Shown here: positions 1-7,944 of the stretch, one piece after another
Position numbering within the stretch: the first letter of the stretch is position 1
How the letters are laid out: every line of letters begins with the position of its first letter
Source of the DNA: Pseudaminobacter soli (ex Li et al. 2025)
Lineage (GTDB): Bacteria; Pseudomonadota; Alphaproteobacteria; Rhizobiales; Rhizobiaceae
DNA length: 64,000 bases
Assembly (NCBI RefSeq): GCF_029892515.1
Contig: NZ_JARXVF010000001.1
Location: 1,364,001-1,428,000, forward strand
Reading direction: 5' to 3'
Translations under genes and position numbers: made by a program
The notes under the pieces: generated by a model
The model's input: the letters and a program-made list of their open reading frames with translations, nothing else
Database searches by the model: none
What the model was told of the DNA's origin: nothing

Positions 1-25
1 GGCACGCCCTCTAGGCGCCCTGCTC

Positions 26-658
26 TCAGGGAATATCCTCCGGCCTGCGGCCCGGCCGGCTCCTATAAGTTGGAAACGACCACCCGAATTTCAGTGCACC
101 ACCCCTGACCAGGAACGCGGCCGCAAATGCCAGCGGCGCAGAAACCGACACGGGAGCCCCAAGAAGATCGGCGAAGGTGAAAACGCTGGCACCGATCAGC
201 GCCGCCGAGACATAGACCTCCGGGCGTAGCAGCACCGAAGGCTCGCCGGCCAGCAGGTCGCGCAAAATGCCGCCGAATGTGGCGGTGAGCATGCCCATGA
301 CGATGGCGACCGTGGGCGAACCCGACGCATCCAGCCCCTTCGCCGCGCCCATGGCCGCATAAGCCGACAGGCCGACGGCATCCAGCCAGAGCAGGAGCTT
401 GTAGCGCGATTCCACCAGATGGGCGGTGAAGAAGACCAGCACCGCAATGCAGGCGCAGACCAGCACATAGGCCGGATTGCCGACCCAGAACACGGGCTTG
501 CCCAGGATCAGGTCGCGGAATGTGCCACCGCCGATCCCAGTAATGCTGCCCAGGAACAGGAAGCCGATGATGTCGAGCTGCTTGCGCGAGGCCGCCAGCG
601 CGCCGGTGGCCGCAAATACGGCCACGCCGGCATAATCGAGAAGCTGGAGTATTGTCAT
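26..658 (-). CDS. TRIC/UPF0126 family trimeric cation channel-like membrane protein
   Basis: The 210-residue protein is almost entirely hydrophobic and shows two homologous three-helix halves, each with a glycine-rich segment followed by an Arg-Asp-Leu motif (GIGGGTFRDL near residue 43 and FGGILRDLL near residue 128). This duplicated pattern is the hallmark of the UPF0126/TRIC family (YadS/YicG in E. coli), whose characterised members form trimeric monovalent-cation channels in the inner membrane. The C-terminal tail is short, basic and soluble. The length is normal for the family. The substrate in this organism is not known. The gene stands alone, convergent with nothing visible at the window edge. 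Confidence 0.9.
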   Translation of the reverse strand: MTILQLLDYAGVAVFAATGALAASRKQLDIIGFLFLGSITGIGGGTFRDLILGKPVFWVGNPAYVLVCACIAVLVFFTAHLVESRYKLLLWLDAVGLSAYAAMGAAKGLDASGSPTVAIVMGMLTATFGGILRDLLAGEPSVLLRPEVYVSAALIGASVFTFADLLGAPVSVSAPLAFAAAFLVRGGALKFGWSFPTYRSRPGRRPEDIP

Positions 659-737
659 CGCGTCCGCCCGACCTTCTGGGCGGCACCTATTGATGCGACG
701 CCGCCTTTACAGCGCCGCGCGCCCAATCGGCCGCGCA

Positions 738-811
738 AAGGACGCTGTAACACTTTCGGATCTGCGCATAATCCTGTCCAAAAATCGATTCCGATTTTTG
801 GGGTTATGCGC
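738..811. repeat. Rhizobial-type interspersed palindromic repeat, copy 1
   Basis: A near-perfect inverted repeat has outer arms gcgcataa (764-771) and ttatgcgc (804-811) and an inner AT-rich palindrome around ccaaaaatcgattccgattt. It is preceded by an aaggacgctgtaacactt-like lead at 738. A related copy occurs at 29059-29117. It fills the gap between the TRIC gene and grpE, and could form a long hairpin in either transcript. Confidence 0.7.
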
Positions 812-883
812 TGACGGCGAAGATGCGCGATCCCGGAGCCTCACGCAATGTCCGGGATCGATCTCGAAGAATGGAGGAGCCTG

Positions 884-1516
884 TCAGGCGTCCTTCTCGG
901 CCTGCTCGTTGATCGGACCCGGTTCGGCCGGCGCATCGGCCGCATTCTGCTTGGGCCCACCCTTGGACACGCCCACCATGGCCGGGCGCAGCACGCGCTC
1001 GCCGATCGAGTAGCCCGGCTGCACCACCTGCACGACCGTGTTGGCCGGCACATTGGGGTTGGGAACCTCGAACATCGCCTGATGGAAATGCGGGTCGAAC
1101 TTCTGCCCTTCCGGCTCGAGCTTCTTCACGCCATGACGCTCGAGCGCCGAAAGCATCGAACGCTCGGTCATCTCGACGCCCTCGAGGAGAGAAGAGAGGC
1201 CGGAATCGCCGGAAGAGCGCGCGTCGGCCGGCACCGCATCGATGGCGCGGCGCAGATTGTCGGAAACGCCCAGCATGTCGCGGGCGAAGTTCGCCACCGA
1301 GTAGGCCCGCGCATCCTGCACGTCGCGAGCGGTGCGACGGCGCAGGTTTTCCATGTCCGCGGCAACGCGCAGGGCACGCTCCTTGAGCTCTTCGTTTTCC
1401 TTCATCAAACGCACAAGCGCTTCATAGTCGCTTTCGTTGCCGGCCTTGGCTTCGGCTGCAGCTTCCATGGCCTCGTTCTCCTCGGGCGCGCGTTCGTGTT
1501 TTTCCTGATCGCTCAT
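884..1516 (-). CDS. grpE: Nucleotide exchange factor GrpE
   Basis: GrpE releases ADP from DnaK and so drives the Hsp70 refolding cycle in the cytoplasm. The 210-residue protein has an acidic N-terminus, a long charged helix (about residues 35-80, containing [18 protein letters not shown]), the central four-helix region with [12 protein letters not shown], and a C-terminal beta-domain carrying the family signature around [14 protein letters not shown] and [20 protein letters not shown]. Length and domain order are normal. The usual rhizobial neighbour hrcA is not found immediately upstream, so the gene appears to be transcribed from its own promoter in 1517-1800. Confidence 0.97.
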   Translation of the reverse strand: MSDQEKHERAPEENEAMEAAAEAKAGNESDYEALVRLMKENEELKERALRVAADMENLRRRTARDVQDARAYSVANFARDMLGVSDNLRRAIDAVPADARSSGDSGLSSLLEGVEMTERSMLSALERHGVKKLEPEGQKFDPHFHQAMFEVPNPNVPANTVVQVVQPGYSIGERVLRPAMVGVSKGGPKQNAADAPAEPGPINEQAEKDA

Positions 1517-1957
1517 CGCTTATCCCGTCATTGTCTGAAGATTGGAAAAGTTGGGCCCGATATCGAGGTTCGGCCGCCAAAAATCAAGGGGTCGGCAAGC
1601 TTAGGTGACCCGGGCCAGGTGCCAGACATCCTATCCGGAGGATGCTTGAGGCATCATAAACCCGTACGCAGAACGGTGCGACGAGATTCCATTGCCGGAT
1701 GGTTTCATCGCTATCTGAAAGCGAAAGACTTGTGGATGGCGAGTATTTCCTGCCCACAGCCGCTCATGGCCGAGGTAGATTTCCCCATATGATATCGATC
1801 AGATTATTAGATTCTGATCTTGGTTCATCGCCCATCCGATTGATTCCTTTTTAGTTGAATCTTTACTATAGCATTCACGAATAGTTGCACAGGCGGAGTG
1901 CAGAAGGAACCATTTGGGACAGTAGGAGTTTTCAGGCCAATTGAAAGGTTTGGGGCA
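1517..1957. other. Intergenic region upstream of grpE
   Basis: About 440 bases lie between divergent grpE and the small gene at 1958. The half from about 1790 to 1960 is noticeably AT-richer than the surroundings and should hold the two divergent promoters. No CIRCE element, riboswitch or convincing gene was seen. An open frame that crosses grpE on the opposite strand into this region is an antisense artefact. Confidence 0.5.
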
Positions 1958-2158
1958 ATGGCCCGAGGCAGTGAAAACATACCCAATACTCTGGCGACCG
2001 AGATCATGCGCCAGTTTGGCAGCGAAACGCTGACGCGTTTTGTGCGTGCGCTTCCCGCCTTCAAGCCTGATCCGGAATTGCCGCGCAGTCTTCTCGACCT
2101 TCTGGGAAGACTGGATGAAGAGGAAGGTTCGCAAGGCCACCCGCGCAGACGCCGATAG
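1958..2158 (+). CDS. Small conserved hypothetical protein (66 aa)
   Basis: The ATG at 1958 was preferred over an in-frame ATG at 1898 because the protein sense begins there (MARGSENIPNTLATEIMRQF) and a purine-rich ggggc stretch precedes it. The product has an amphipathic helical core (LTRFVRALPAF), a second helix with the pattern LPRSLLDLLGRLDEEE, and a basic C-terminal tail. No signal peptide or membrane segment is visible. The second helix faintly recalls NepR-like anti-sigma helices, but the match is too weak for a functional call. It is convergent with the cysteine operon. Function unknown. Confidence 0.55.
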   Translation: MARGSENIPNTLATEIMRQFGSETLTRFVRALPAFKPDPELPRSLLDLLGRLDEEEGSQGHPRRRR

Positions 2159-2188
2159 CGCCTGCAATTACGGTCGGGCCGAGACCTT

Positions 2189-2719
2189 TCATTCAGCAGC
2201 GACTCGACGCCAGGAGTATTTTGCGCCCTTCTCCGCCGGCTTGGCCGCCGGCTGGTAGTGCAGCGGCAAGCCGCCGGCACGGCCAGCTTCGAGCCGAGCC
2301 AGAAGAGTCGGATGCGACACTTCGAACTGATCGAAGCCGACGCGCAGCATGTGCGGAAGCTGGTCGACCAGCACCTGACCCGTTGCGCGCACCGCACCGG
2401 CAAAACTATGCCGGCGGCGTAGCAGTTCCGCCTTGGAGAAGCTGCGGCCATCGTTGAAGGCCGGGAAGGCCAACGCCACCAGCGACAGCTGATCCAGCAG
2501 CCCTTCGATCTTCTCGAGCTGCTCGCCCGGCTGCAGCAACACGCCAAGCCGTTCCTTGGCCCCTTCCCTCACCTGCGGATCGAGATCGAGAAAGGCCTGC
2601 AGCGGCAGGATGAAGCGGCCGTTGCCCGCCAGCGCCTCCGCGCTTTCGGCATGCGTCCAGTCGTCCTCGCGAAATCCTTCGGGCGTCCAGAGGCGCGGCT
2701 GCGCTTTGGTTTCAGACAT
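2189..2719 (-). CDS. DUF934 family protein of the sulfate-reduction operon
   Basis: This 176-residue protein belongs to the DUF934 family, which is regularly the last gene of alphaproteobacterial cysG-cysI-cysH operons. It follows cysH by nine bases. The conserved core includes the RFILPLQAFL segment (residues 35-44), the FPAFNDGRSFSKAELLRRR region (about 84-102) and the QVLVDQLPHMLRVGFDQFEV region. No catalytic residues have been assigned to the family, so its contribution to sulfate assimilation is an inference from this fixed gene order. It is the promoter-distal gene of the operon. Confidence 0.88.
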   Translation of the reverse strand: MSETKAQPRLWTPEGFREDDWTHAESAEALAGNGRFILPLQAFLDLDPQVREGAKERLGVLLQPGEQLEKIEGLLDQLSLVALAFPAFNDGRSFSKAELLRRRHSFAGAVRATGQVLVDQLPHMLRVGFDQFEVSHPTLLARLEAGRAGGLPLHYQPAAKPAEKGAKYSWRRVAAE

Positions 2720-2728
2720 CAGTTTTTC

Positions 2729-3469
2729 CTAGATCGAAGAATTGTTCAGCGACCGGTCGAGGCCGGACAGATGGATGCCGCACTCGGTCTTTGCCTGCCC
2801 GGCCCAGCGGCCACTGCGAGCATCCTCGCCCGGCCTGACCGGCTGCGTGCAGGGAAAGCAACCGATGGACAGATAGCCATAGGCGACCAGCGGGTTCTCG
2901 CGAAGGCCGTTGGCGCGCATATAGTCCCCCAACTCGACGGCGCTCCACCGCGCCAGCGGATTGATGCGGATGCGCGGGCCGACAGCCTCGAAGGCCGGCA
3001 GCGCAGCGCGTGTCGCAGCCTGGAAGCGCTTGCGCCCGGTGAACCAGGCACGGAACGGCTCAACGCCGCGCGCCATCGGCTCGACCTTGCGGATGGCACA
3101 GCAGGCGTCGGTGTCCGACAGATGCAGCTTGCCATCCGGGTCGTCGCGGTCCAACGCGGCCTGCTCGGGCGTGACGATGCGCAGATCGGTCAGGCCGAAG
3201 TCGGCGATCAGCGTATCGCGATAGTCCAGCGTCTCGCCAAAGTGCTTGCCGGTGTCGAGGAAGACGATGGGCACCGAGCGATCGACCGTCGCGATCATGT
3301 GCAAGAGCACCGCCGAATCCGCCCCGAAGGACGAAACCGCGGCGATCTCACCCACGAAATGCCGCCTCACCGCCTGCTCGATGATCTCGAGCGGCGACTT
3401 TTCGGCGTAGAGGCCGTCGAGTTCGGCTGCTTCGGCCTCGGCGTCAAGCGGCCTTTGCTTCGCTGCCAT
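2729..3469 (-). CDS. cysH: Phosphoadenylyl/adenylyl-sulfate reductase (thioredoxin)
   Basis: The enzyme reduces APS or PAPS to sulfite with thioredoxin as electron donor in assimilatory sulfate reduction. The 246-residue protein has the SFGADSAVLLHMI P-loop-like nucleotide-binding segment (residues 42-54), the paired cysteines of a [4Fe-4S] cluster (DACCAIRKVEP near 122 and CFPCTQPV near 208), and the C-terminal catalytic ECGIHL motif. The cysteine pairs indicate the cluster-containing plant/rhizobial type that usually prefers APS. Its start overlaps the 3' end of cysI by 26 bases, so the two are probably translationally coupled. Confidence 0.95.
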   Translation of the reverse strand: MAAKQRPLDAEAEAAELDGLYAEKSPLEIIEQAVRRHFVGEIAAVSSFGADSAVLLHMIATVDRSVPIVFLDTGKHFGETLDYRDTLIADFGLTDLRIVTPEQAALDRDDPDGKLHLSDTDACCAIRKVEPMARGVEPFRAWFTGRKRFQAATRAALPAFEAVGPRIRINPLARWSAVELGDYMRANGLRENPLVAYGYLSIGCFPCTQPVRPGEDARSGRWAGQAKTECGIHLSGLDRSLNNSSI

Positions 3470-5114
3470 AGAGCGCCTCCTTGAAGGGAGCGGCGCCGAG
3501 ACGGCGATAGGTGTCGATGAATTTCTCCGAACGGTCCAGCCGCACCTTGAGATAGGTTTCGACCACGGTTTCGATCGCGTCGGTGATCTCCTCCGGTCCG
3601 AAGCCGCGACCGACGATCTCGCCGATGGAGGTGTTTTCGTCGGCCGAGCCGCCCAGCGTCACCTGATAGAGCTCCGTGCCCTTCTTCTCGACGCCGAGAA
3701 TGCCAATGTGGCCGACATGGTGATGGCCACAGGCGTTGATGCAGCCGGAGATCTTGAGCTTCAGCTCGCCGATGTCGCGCTGGCGCTCCAGCGAGGCGAA
3801 GCGGCGCGAAATCTCCTGCGCGACGGGAATGGAGCGGGCATTGGCCAGCGCGCAATAGTCGAGGCCCGGGCAGGCGATGATGTCGGTGATCAGGCCCGAA
3901 TTGGCGGTTGCCAGATCGATCTCCACCAGCGCGTCGTAGACGGCTTTCAGATCGGCGCGTGCGACATGCGGCAGGATCAGGTTCTGCTCGTGGCTCACGC
4001 GCAGCTCATCGAAGCCGTATTTCTCGGCAATGTCGGCGACCGCTTCCATCTGGCTGTCGCTGGCGTCACCGGGCGCTTCGCCAATACCCTTCAGCGAGAT
4101 CGTGACGGCGGCATAGTCGGGGTGCTTGTGGGTGGTGACGTTCTGCGCCAGCCATTCGGAGAAGCCGCGGCTGTCGAGCCGTGCCTGCTTGACCGCCTCG
4201 TCGCCTTCGGGACGCGCGACGAACACGGGCGGCGCGAAATAGGCAGTGATCGCCTGCACATCCGCCTCCGGCAGCTTCAGCTCGCTGTCCTTCAGTTCCT
4301 GCCACTCGGCCTCGACCTGACGCGTGACTTCCTCGACGCCGGTCTCGTGCACCAGGATCTTGATGCGCGCCTTGTACTTGTTGTCGCGGCGGCCGTGCAG
4401 ATTGTACACGCGCAGAATCGCCGTGACATAGGACAGAAGGTCGGCCTCGGGGAGGAAATCGCGGATCTTCTTGGCCACGATCGGCGTGCGGCCCTGCCCG
4501 CCGCCAATATAGACGGCAAAGCCGAGCTCGCCCTTCCCGTTCTTCTTGAGATGCAGGCCGATGTCATGAGTCTGGATGGCGGCGCGGTCGCGCTCGGCAC
4601 CCGTCACCGCGATCTTGAACTTGCGCGGCAGGTAGGAAAACTCCGGATGCACCGTCGACCACTGGCGCAGGATTTCGGCATAGGGCCGCGGGTCGGCGAC
4701 TTCGTCGGCGGCAGCGCCGGCGAAATGGTCGGCAGTCACGTTGCGAATGCAGTTGCCCGAGGTCTGGATCGCATGCATCTCGACGCTGGCGAGATCAGCC
4801 AGGATCGCGGGGATGTCGGACAGCGCCGGCCAGTTGTACTGGATGTTCTGGCGCGTCGTGAAATGCCCGTAGCCCTTGTCGTATTTGCGGGCGATGTGGG
4901 CCAGCATGCGCAGCTGCCGCGAGTTCAGCGTACCGTAGGGGATCGCCACGCGCAGCATGTAGGCGTGCAGCTGCAGATAGACGCCGTTCATCAGCCGCAG
5001 CGGCCGGAACTGCTCTTCGGTGATCTCGCCAGCGAGGCGCCGCTCGACCTGGTCGGCGAACTCGCCGACGCGGGCCTTCACGAAAACATGGTCGAACTCG
5101 TCGTAACGGTACAT
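3444..5114 (-). CDS. cysI: Ferredoxin-type sulfite/nitrite reductase (siroheme)
   Basis: This 556-residue hemoprotein reduces sulfite to sulfide by six electrons in sulfate assimilation. Two nitrite/sulfite reductase half-domains are visible, the first with MLRVAIPYGTLNSRQL and GHFTTRQNIQYNW. The siroheme/[4Fe-4S] ligands appear as CPGLDYC (Cx5C) and CINAC (Cx3C) in the C-terminal half, followed by GHHHVGHIGILGVEKKG. It lies between the DUF2849 gene (31 bases upstream) and cysH (26-base overlap). Sequence alone cannot strictly exclude nitrite reductase, but the cysG/cysH context supports sulfite. Confidence 0.94.
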   Translation of the reverse strand: MYRYDEFDHVFVKARVGEFADQVERRLAGEITEEQFRPLRLMNGVYLQLHAYMLRVAIPYGTLNSRQLRMLAHIARKYDKGYGHFTTRQNIQYNWPALSDIPAILADLASVEMHAIQTSGNCIRNVTADHFAGAAADEVADPRPYAEILRQWSTVHPEFSYLPRKFKIAVTGAERDRAAIQTHDIGLHLKKNGKGELGFAVYIGGGQGRTPIVAKKIRDFLPEADLLSYVTAILRVYNLHGRRDNKYKARIKILVHETGVEEVTRQVEAEWQELKDSELKLPEADVQAITAYFAPPVFVARPEGDEAVKQARLDSRGFSEWLAQNVTTHKHPDYAAVTISLKGIGEAPGDASDSQMEAVADIAEKYGFDELRVSHEQNLILPHVARADLKAVYDALVEIDLATANSGLITDIIACPGLDYCALANARSIPVAQEISRRFASLERQRDIGELKLKISGCINACGHHHVGHIGILGVEKKGTELYQVTLGGSADENTSIGEIVGRGFGPEEITDAIETVVETYLKVRLDRSEKFIDTYRRLGAAPFKEALYGSEAKAA

Positions 5115-5145
5115 CGTCTTTGTCTTTCAGAGCCGGAATGGGTAA

Positions 5146-5454
5146 CTACGCCGCCCGCGAAACTTCCGGGCGGGCCTGCTTGCCGAGATCCGTGCGATTG
5201 GTGGGGCCGGCGGCGCGGATCTGTTCGCGCAGCCGCAGCGGGCGGATTTCGCCGTCGACCAGCTGAATGTCGATCAGGTTCACGTCGACCACCTGGTTGT
5301 TATCCAGCGCAGCCTTGCCGACTGCCTCCAGGCGCTCTTCGGCGGCCTTGTCGGCAGCGATCTCCGAGCCCTCGATGGACTCGATCCAGCGGTGGTCGGT
5401 CGAAAACCACACGGCTTCGCCATCGGTCAGGCGATTGGCGGTCAAAATCTTCAT
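5146..5454 (-). CDS. DUF2849 domain protein
   Basis: A 102-residue DUF2849 protein starting MKILTANRLTDGEAVWFS. It begins in an ATGA overlap with the stop codon of cysG and sits directly before cysI. The family is small, soluble and almost always found between cysG and cysI in alphaproteobacteria, so a role in siroheme delivery, redox partnering or reductase assembly is plausible but unproven. The C-terminal 25 residues are basic and variable. No cysteines or obvious cofactor motifs are present. Confidence 0.88.
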   Translation of the reverse strand: MKILTANRLTDGEAVWFSTDHRWIESIEGSEIAADKAAEERLEAVGKAALDNNQVVDVNLIDIQLVDGEIRPLRLREQIRAAGPTNRTDLGKQARPEVSRAA

Positions 5455-6899
5455 GCCACGCGTTCCTCGAACTTCTTGTTTCCAGTGGTGCCGCGGCGCC
5501 GGGCCAGCGGCTCGGAGCCTGCGAAATTGGCGCCGGCAACGGCGTCGCCGATGATGGTCATGACCGGGCCGGTCAGATCGATACGCTCTTCCAGAGAGGG
5601 CAGGTCGGCCAGCGTTCCGTGGAACTTGCGGCGGCCGGCAAGGCTGGCGTTTTCGACCACGGCAACGGCCGTGTCGGCGGCAAGCCCCGCCTCGATCAGG
5701 CGCGTTGCGACATCAGCGGCCACCGAGCGGCCCATATAGACCGCAACGGTCGCGCCCGAGATCGCGAGCTTGGCCCAGTCCGGCAGCGACTTGCCCTTGA
5801 GGTCATGACCGGTCGTGAAGACCATCGACGAGGTCACGCCGCGCAAGGTCAGCGGCAGTTCGAAATCGGCCGCGGCGGCGAAGGCGGCGGTGACGCCCGG
5901 AACGACCTCGTAGGAAATCCCGGCATCGCGCAGCGCCTGCTTCTCTTCCCCTGCCCGGCCATATACCAGCGGATCGCCGGACTTCAGCCGCACCACGCGC
6001 TTGTCCTCGCGCGCCAGCCTGACCAGCAGTTCGTTGATCTCGGCCTGGGATTTCGAATGGCAGCCCTTACGCTTGCCGACCGGCAGGCGCTCGGCATCGC
6101 GCCGGCCCATGGCAACCACCGCCTCGGGCACCAGGGCGTCATAGACGATGACATCCGCCTCCATCAGGTGCCGATGGGCGCGCAGCGTCAGAAGGTCCTC
6201 CGCGCCGGGACCGGCACCGACCAGCACGACGTGGCCGGCACCGGCGCCGGTGTCGCCGAGAAGATCGGCCGCCGCGCGGCGAGCGGCTTCAGCCTCGCCA
6301 CGCTCCATGGCGCGCGCCGGCGCACCCGCAAAAAACTCCCGCCAGAAGCGCCGACGCGCATTGCCTTTCGGCAACAGCGCCTCGGCGACTTCCCGGAAGG
6401 AACTGGCAAGTGCGGCAAGTGAGCCGAGCGATGGCGACAGCATGCGGTCGATCTTGGCCCGCACCATTTGGGCGAGCACCGGACCTGCGCCCTCTGTGCC
6501 GATCGCTATGGCGAGCGGCGCGCGATTTACGAGCGCTGGCGTGAAGAAATCGCAGAGTTCAGGCCGGTCGACGGCATTGACGGGGATGCCCAGCCGCCGC
6601 GCGTCTTCGGAGATGGCACGATCCTGCTCAGCGTTGCCGGTGGCGGCGAAGACCAGAGCCGCACCCTCCAACTGCGATGCCTCGTAAGCGGCGGCGATAT
6701 GAGTGGCGGCGCCGTCCGCGATCCAGGCCGCGAATTCCGGCGCGATCTCACTTGCGACGACGACGAGCCTGGCGCTCGACTGGGCAAGCAGCCGCGCCTT
6801 GGCGAAAGCCTCGTCGCCGCCGCCAACGATGACCACGGCTTCGCCCTCTACCCGCATGAAGACGGGGAAGGCGTTGAGCTTGGCGGGCGACTGCGTCAT
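5451..6899 (-). CDS. cysG: Siroheme synthase: precorrin-2 dehydrogenase/ferrochelatase fused to uroporphyrinogen-III C-methyltransferase
   Basis: The enzyme makes siroheme for the sulfite reductase encoded next to it. The N-terminal third (VVIVGGGDEAFAKARLLAQS) is the NAD-binding precorrin-2 oxidase/ferrochelatase domain. The rest is the SAM-dependent methyltransferase with VVLVGAGPGAEDLLTLRA, the VVRLKSGDPLVYGRAGEE loop and EVVPGVTAAFA. The ATG at 6899 (MTQSPAKLNAFPVF) is preferred; the open frame extends to 6977 but that extension has no family similarity. At 482 residues it matches full-length CysG. First gene of the cysG-DUF2849-cysI-cysH-DUF934 operon. Confidence 0.95.
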   Translation of the reverse strand: MTQSPAKLNAFPVFMRVEGEAVVIVGGGDEAFAKARLLAQSSARLVVVASEIAPEFAAWIADGAATHIAAAYEASQLEGAALVFAATGNAEQDRAISEDARRLGIPVNAVDRPELCDFFTPALVNRAPLAIAIGTEGAGPVLAQMVRAKIDRMLSPSLGSLAALASSFREVAEALLPKGNARRRFWREFFAGAPARAMERGEAEAARRAAADLLGDTGAGAGHVVLVGAGPGAEDLLTLRAHRHLMEADVIVYDALVPEAVVAMGRRDAERLPVGKRKGCHSKSQAEINELLVRLAREDKRVVRLKSGDPLVYGRAGEEKQALRDAGISYEVVPGVTAAFAAAADFELPLTLRGVTSSMVFTTGHDLKGKSLPDWAKLAISGATVAVYMGRSVAADVATRLIEAGLAADTAVAVVENASLAGRRKFHGTLADLPSLEERIDLTGPVMTIIGDAVAGANFAGSEPLARRRGTTGNKKFEERVA

Positions 6900-7313
6900 G
6901 GCAAGGAGGTTTCCACATTGCCCGGAATTTGTACCGCCCGCCCTTCGGAACCAGAAGAAACCCACTCGCGCCGCCAAACAGCGGACGCAATCGCTTTTCC
7001 TTCCGCATCAAAGCAAAGAGAAAAATAATTCTGGCGCCATCCGCAGCGCGGCTGGCCAGGCTGAGCGGCTCCTTCCCGGCAGGCTTTTCCGGCGCGGTGA
7101 AAGACCGCCCTTAGCCCCAAATTCGGGGCCGAAGAAGAAGGCTCGCCCAAAAGAGGAAAAAACTTCCATTTTCAATTTCTACTGAATTTATAGAATTAAA
7201 GCCGTTTGCCCGTCGTGGCGTCCGCGCAGACGGAACATCACGGATAGAGCCGCGTTTGATCTCGGGGACAGCAAATGGGCGCTGCCGCATCGTTTGGCAG
7301 CGAAGGAGGAGAT
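6900..7313. promoter_or_regulatory. Divergent promoter region between cysG and the host-attachment gene
   Basis: About 414 non-coding bases. A sharply AT-rich stretch lies at 7150-7200 (ttcaatttctactgaattta and a near-palindromic aatttatagaatt) in otherwise GC-rich DNA, the most likely promoter/operator zone. The sulfate operon would be expected to have sulfur-responsive control here, but no known operator was recognised with confidence. Confidence 0.4.
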
Positions 7314-7757
7314 ATGAGCGTCAGGCTGAAACACAACATCTGGGTGCTGGTAGCGGATGGTGAGAAGGCGCTGTATCTGAGGAACCGAGGGGACGCGGAA
7401 TATCCCGACCTGGAAGTGGTGGGCGGTATGCAGGACCTCAACCCACCGACCCGCGAACAAGGCAGCGATCGGCCCGGCCGCATGGACACCCCGAGCACGC
7501 CGCGCAGTTCCATCGAAGTCACCGACTGGCACCGCATCGAAAAAGAGCGGTTTGCCGACGAAATCGCCGCACAGCTCTATGCCATGGCTCACCGCAACGA
7601 GTTCGAGCACATCGTGCTCGTCGCGCCGCCGACCGTCATCGGCGAACTGCGCAAGAAGCTGCACAAGGAAGTGGATGCGCGCGTGGTGGCCGAGGTGCAA
7701 AAAACGCTGACGAACCACACCGTAGGCGAGATCGAGAAGATCCTGAAGGAAGGCTGA
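7314..7757 (+). CDS. Host attachment family protein
   Basis: A 147-residue protein of the 'protein required for attachment to host cells' family first linked to plant-cell attachment in Agrobacterium. The ATG at 7314 is chosen because aaggagga lies immediately upstream; the frame is open further back. Visible features are the N-terminal beta strand HNIWVLVADGEKALYL, the family block LYAMAHRNEFEHIVLVAPP (residues 89-107) and a C-terminal TLTNHTVGEIEKIL helix. The fold resembles bacterial eRF1-like release-factor domains, so an actual role in attachment should be treated with caution. No secretion signal is present. Confidence 0.88.
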   Translation: MSVRLKHNIWVLVADGEKALYLRNRGDAEYPDLEVVGGMQDLNPPTREQGSDRPGRMDTPSTPRSSIEVTDWHRIEKERFADEIAAQLYAMAHRNEFEHIVLVAPPTVIGELRKKLHKEVDARVVAEVQKTLTNHTVGEIEKILKEG

Positions 7758-7828
7758 TTGAGCCTTCCGCCACTTCCCGGCGAATGCGGAAATTTTCCAG
7801 AAAAGTTGAATTTCAGATCAAATCCATA

Positions 7829-7856
7829 GGCTTGCGGGGTTGCACAACCGCAAGCC
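7829..7856. promoter_or_regulatory. Strong stem-loop upstream of the Kef-type antiporter
   Basis: A 9-bp perfect stem (ggcttgcgg at 7829-7837 with ccgcaagcc at 7848-7856) encloses a 10-base loop in the 188-base gap between the host-attachment gene and the antiporter. No T-run follows on either strand, so it is not a classical terminator. It could be a leader structure or a weak bidirectional terminator. Confidence 0.4.
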
Positions 7857-7944
7857 CGTAACCCATATTGCAAATGGAGCGGCCCTCCGCCGCCCATCCC
7901 CAACACCCGACGCAACAACTTTATGGGAAGGCGACACACGAACA

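Noticed and set aside
848-1792. 314-codon plus-strand frame over grpE
   Set aside because: Antisense to grpE, which has the full family signature; no ribosome-binding site.
3708-6422. 904-codon open frame on the plus strand
   Set aside because: It runs antisense through cysI, the DUF2849 gene and cysG, all with clear family motifs. High GC content makes long antisense open frames common; its product is Arg/Gly/Asp-rich with no motif.
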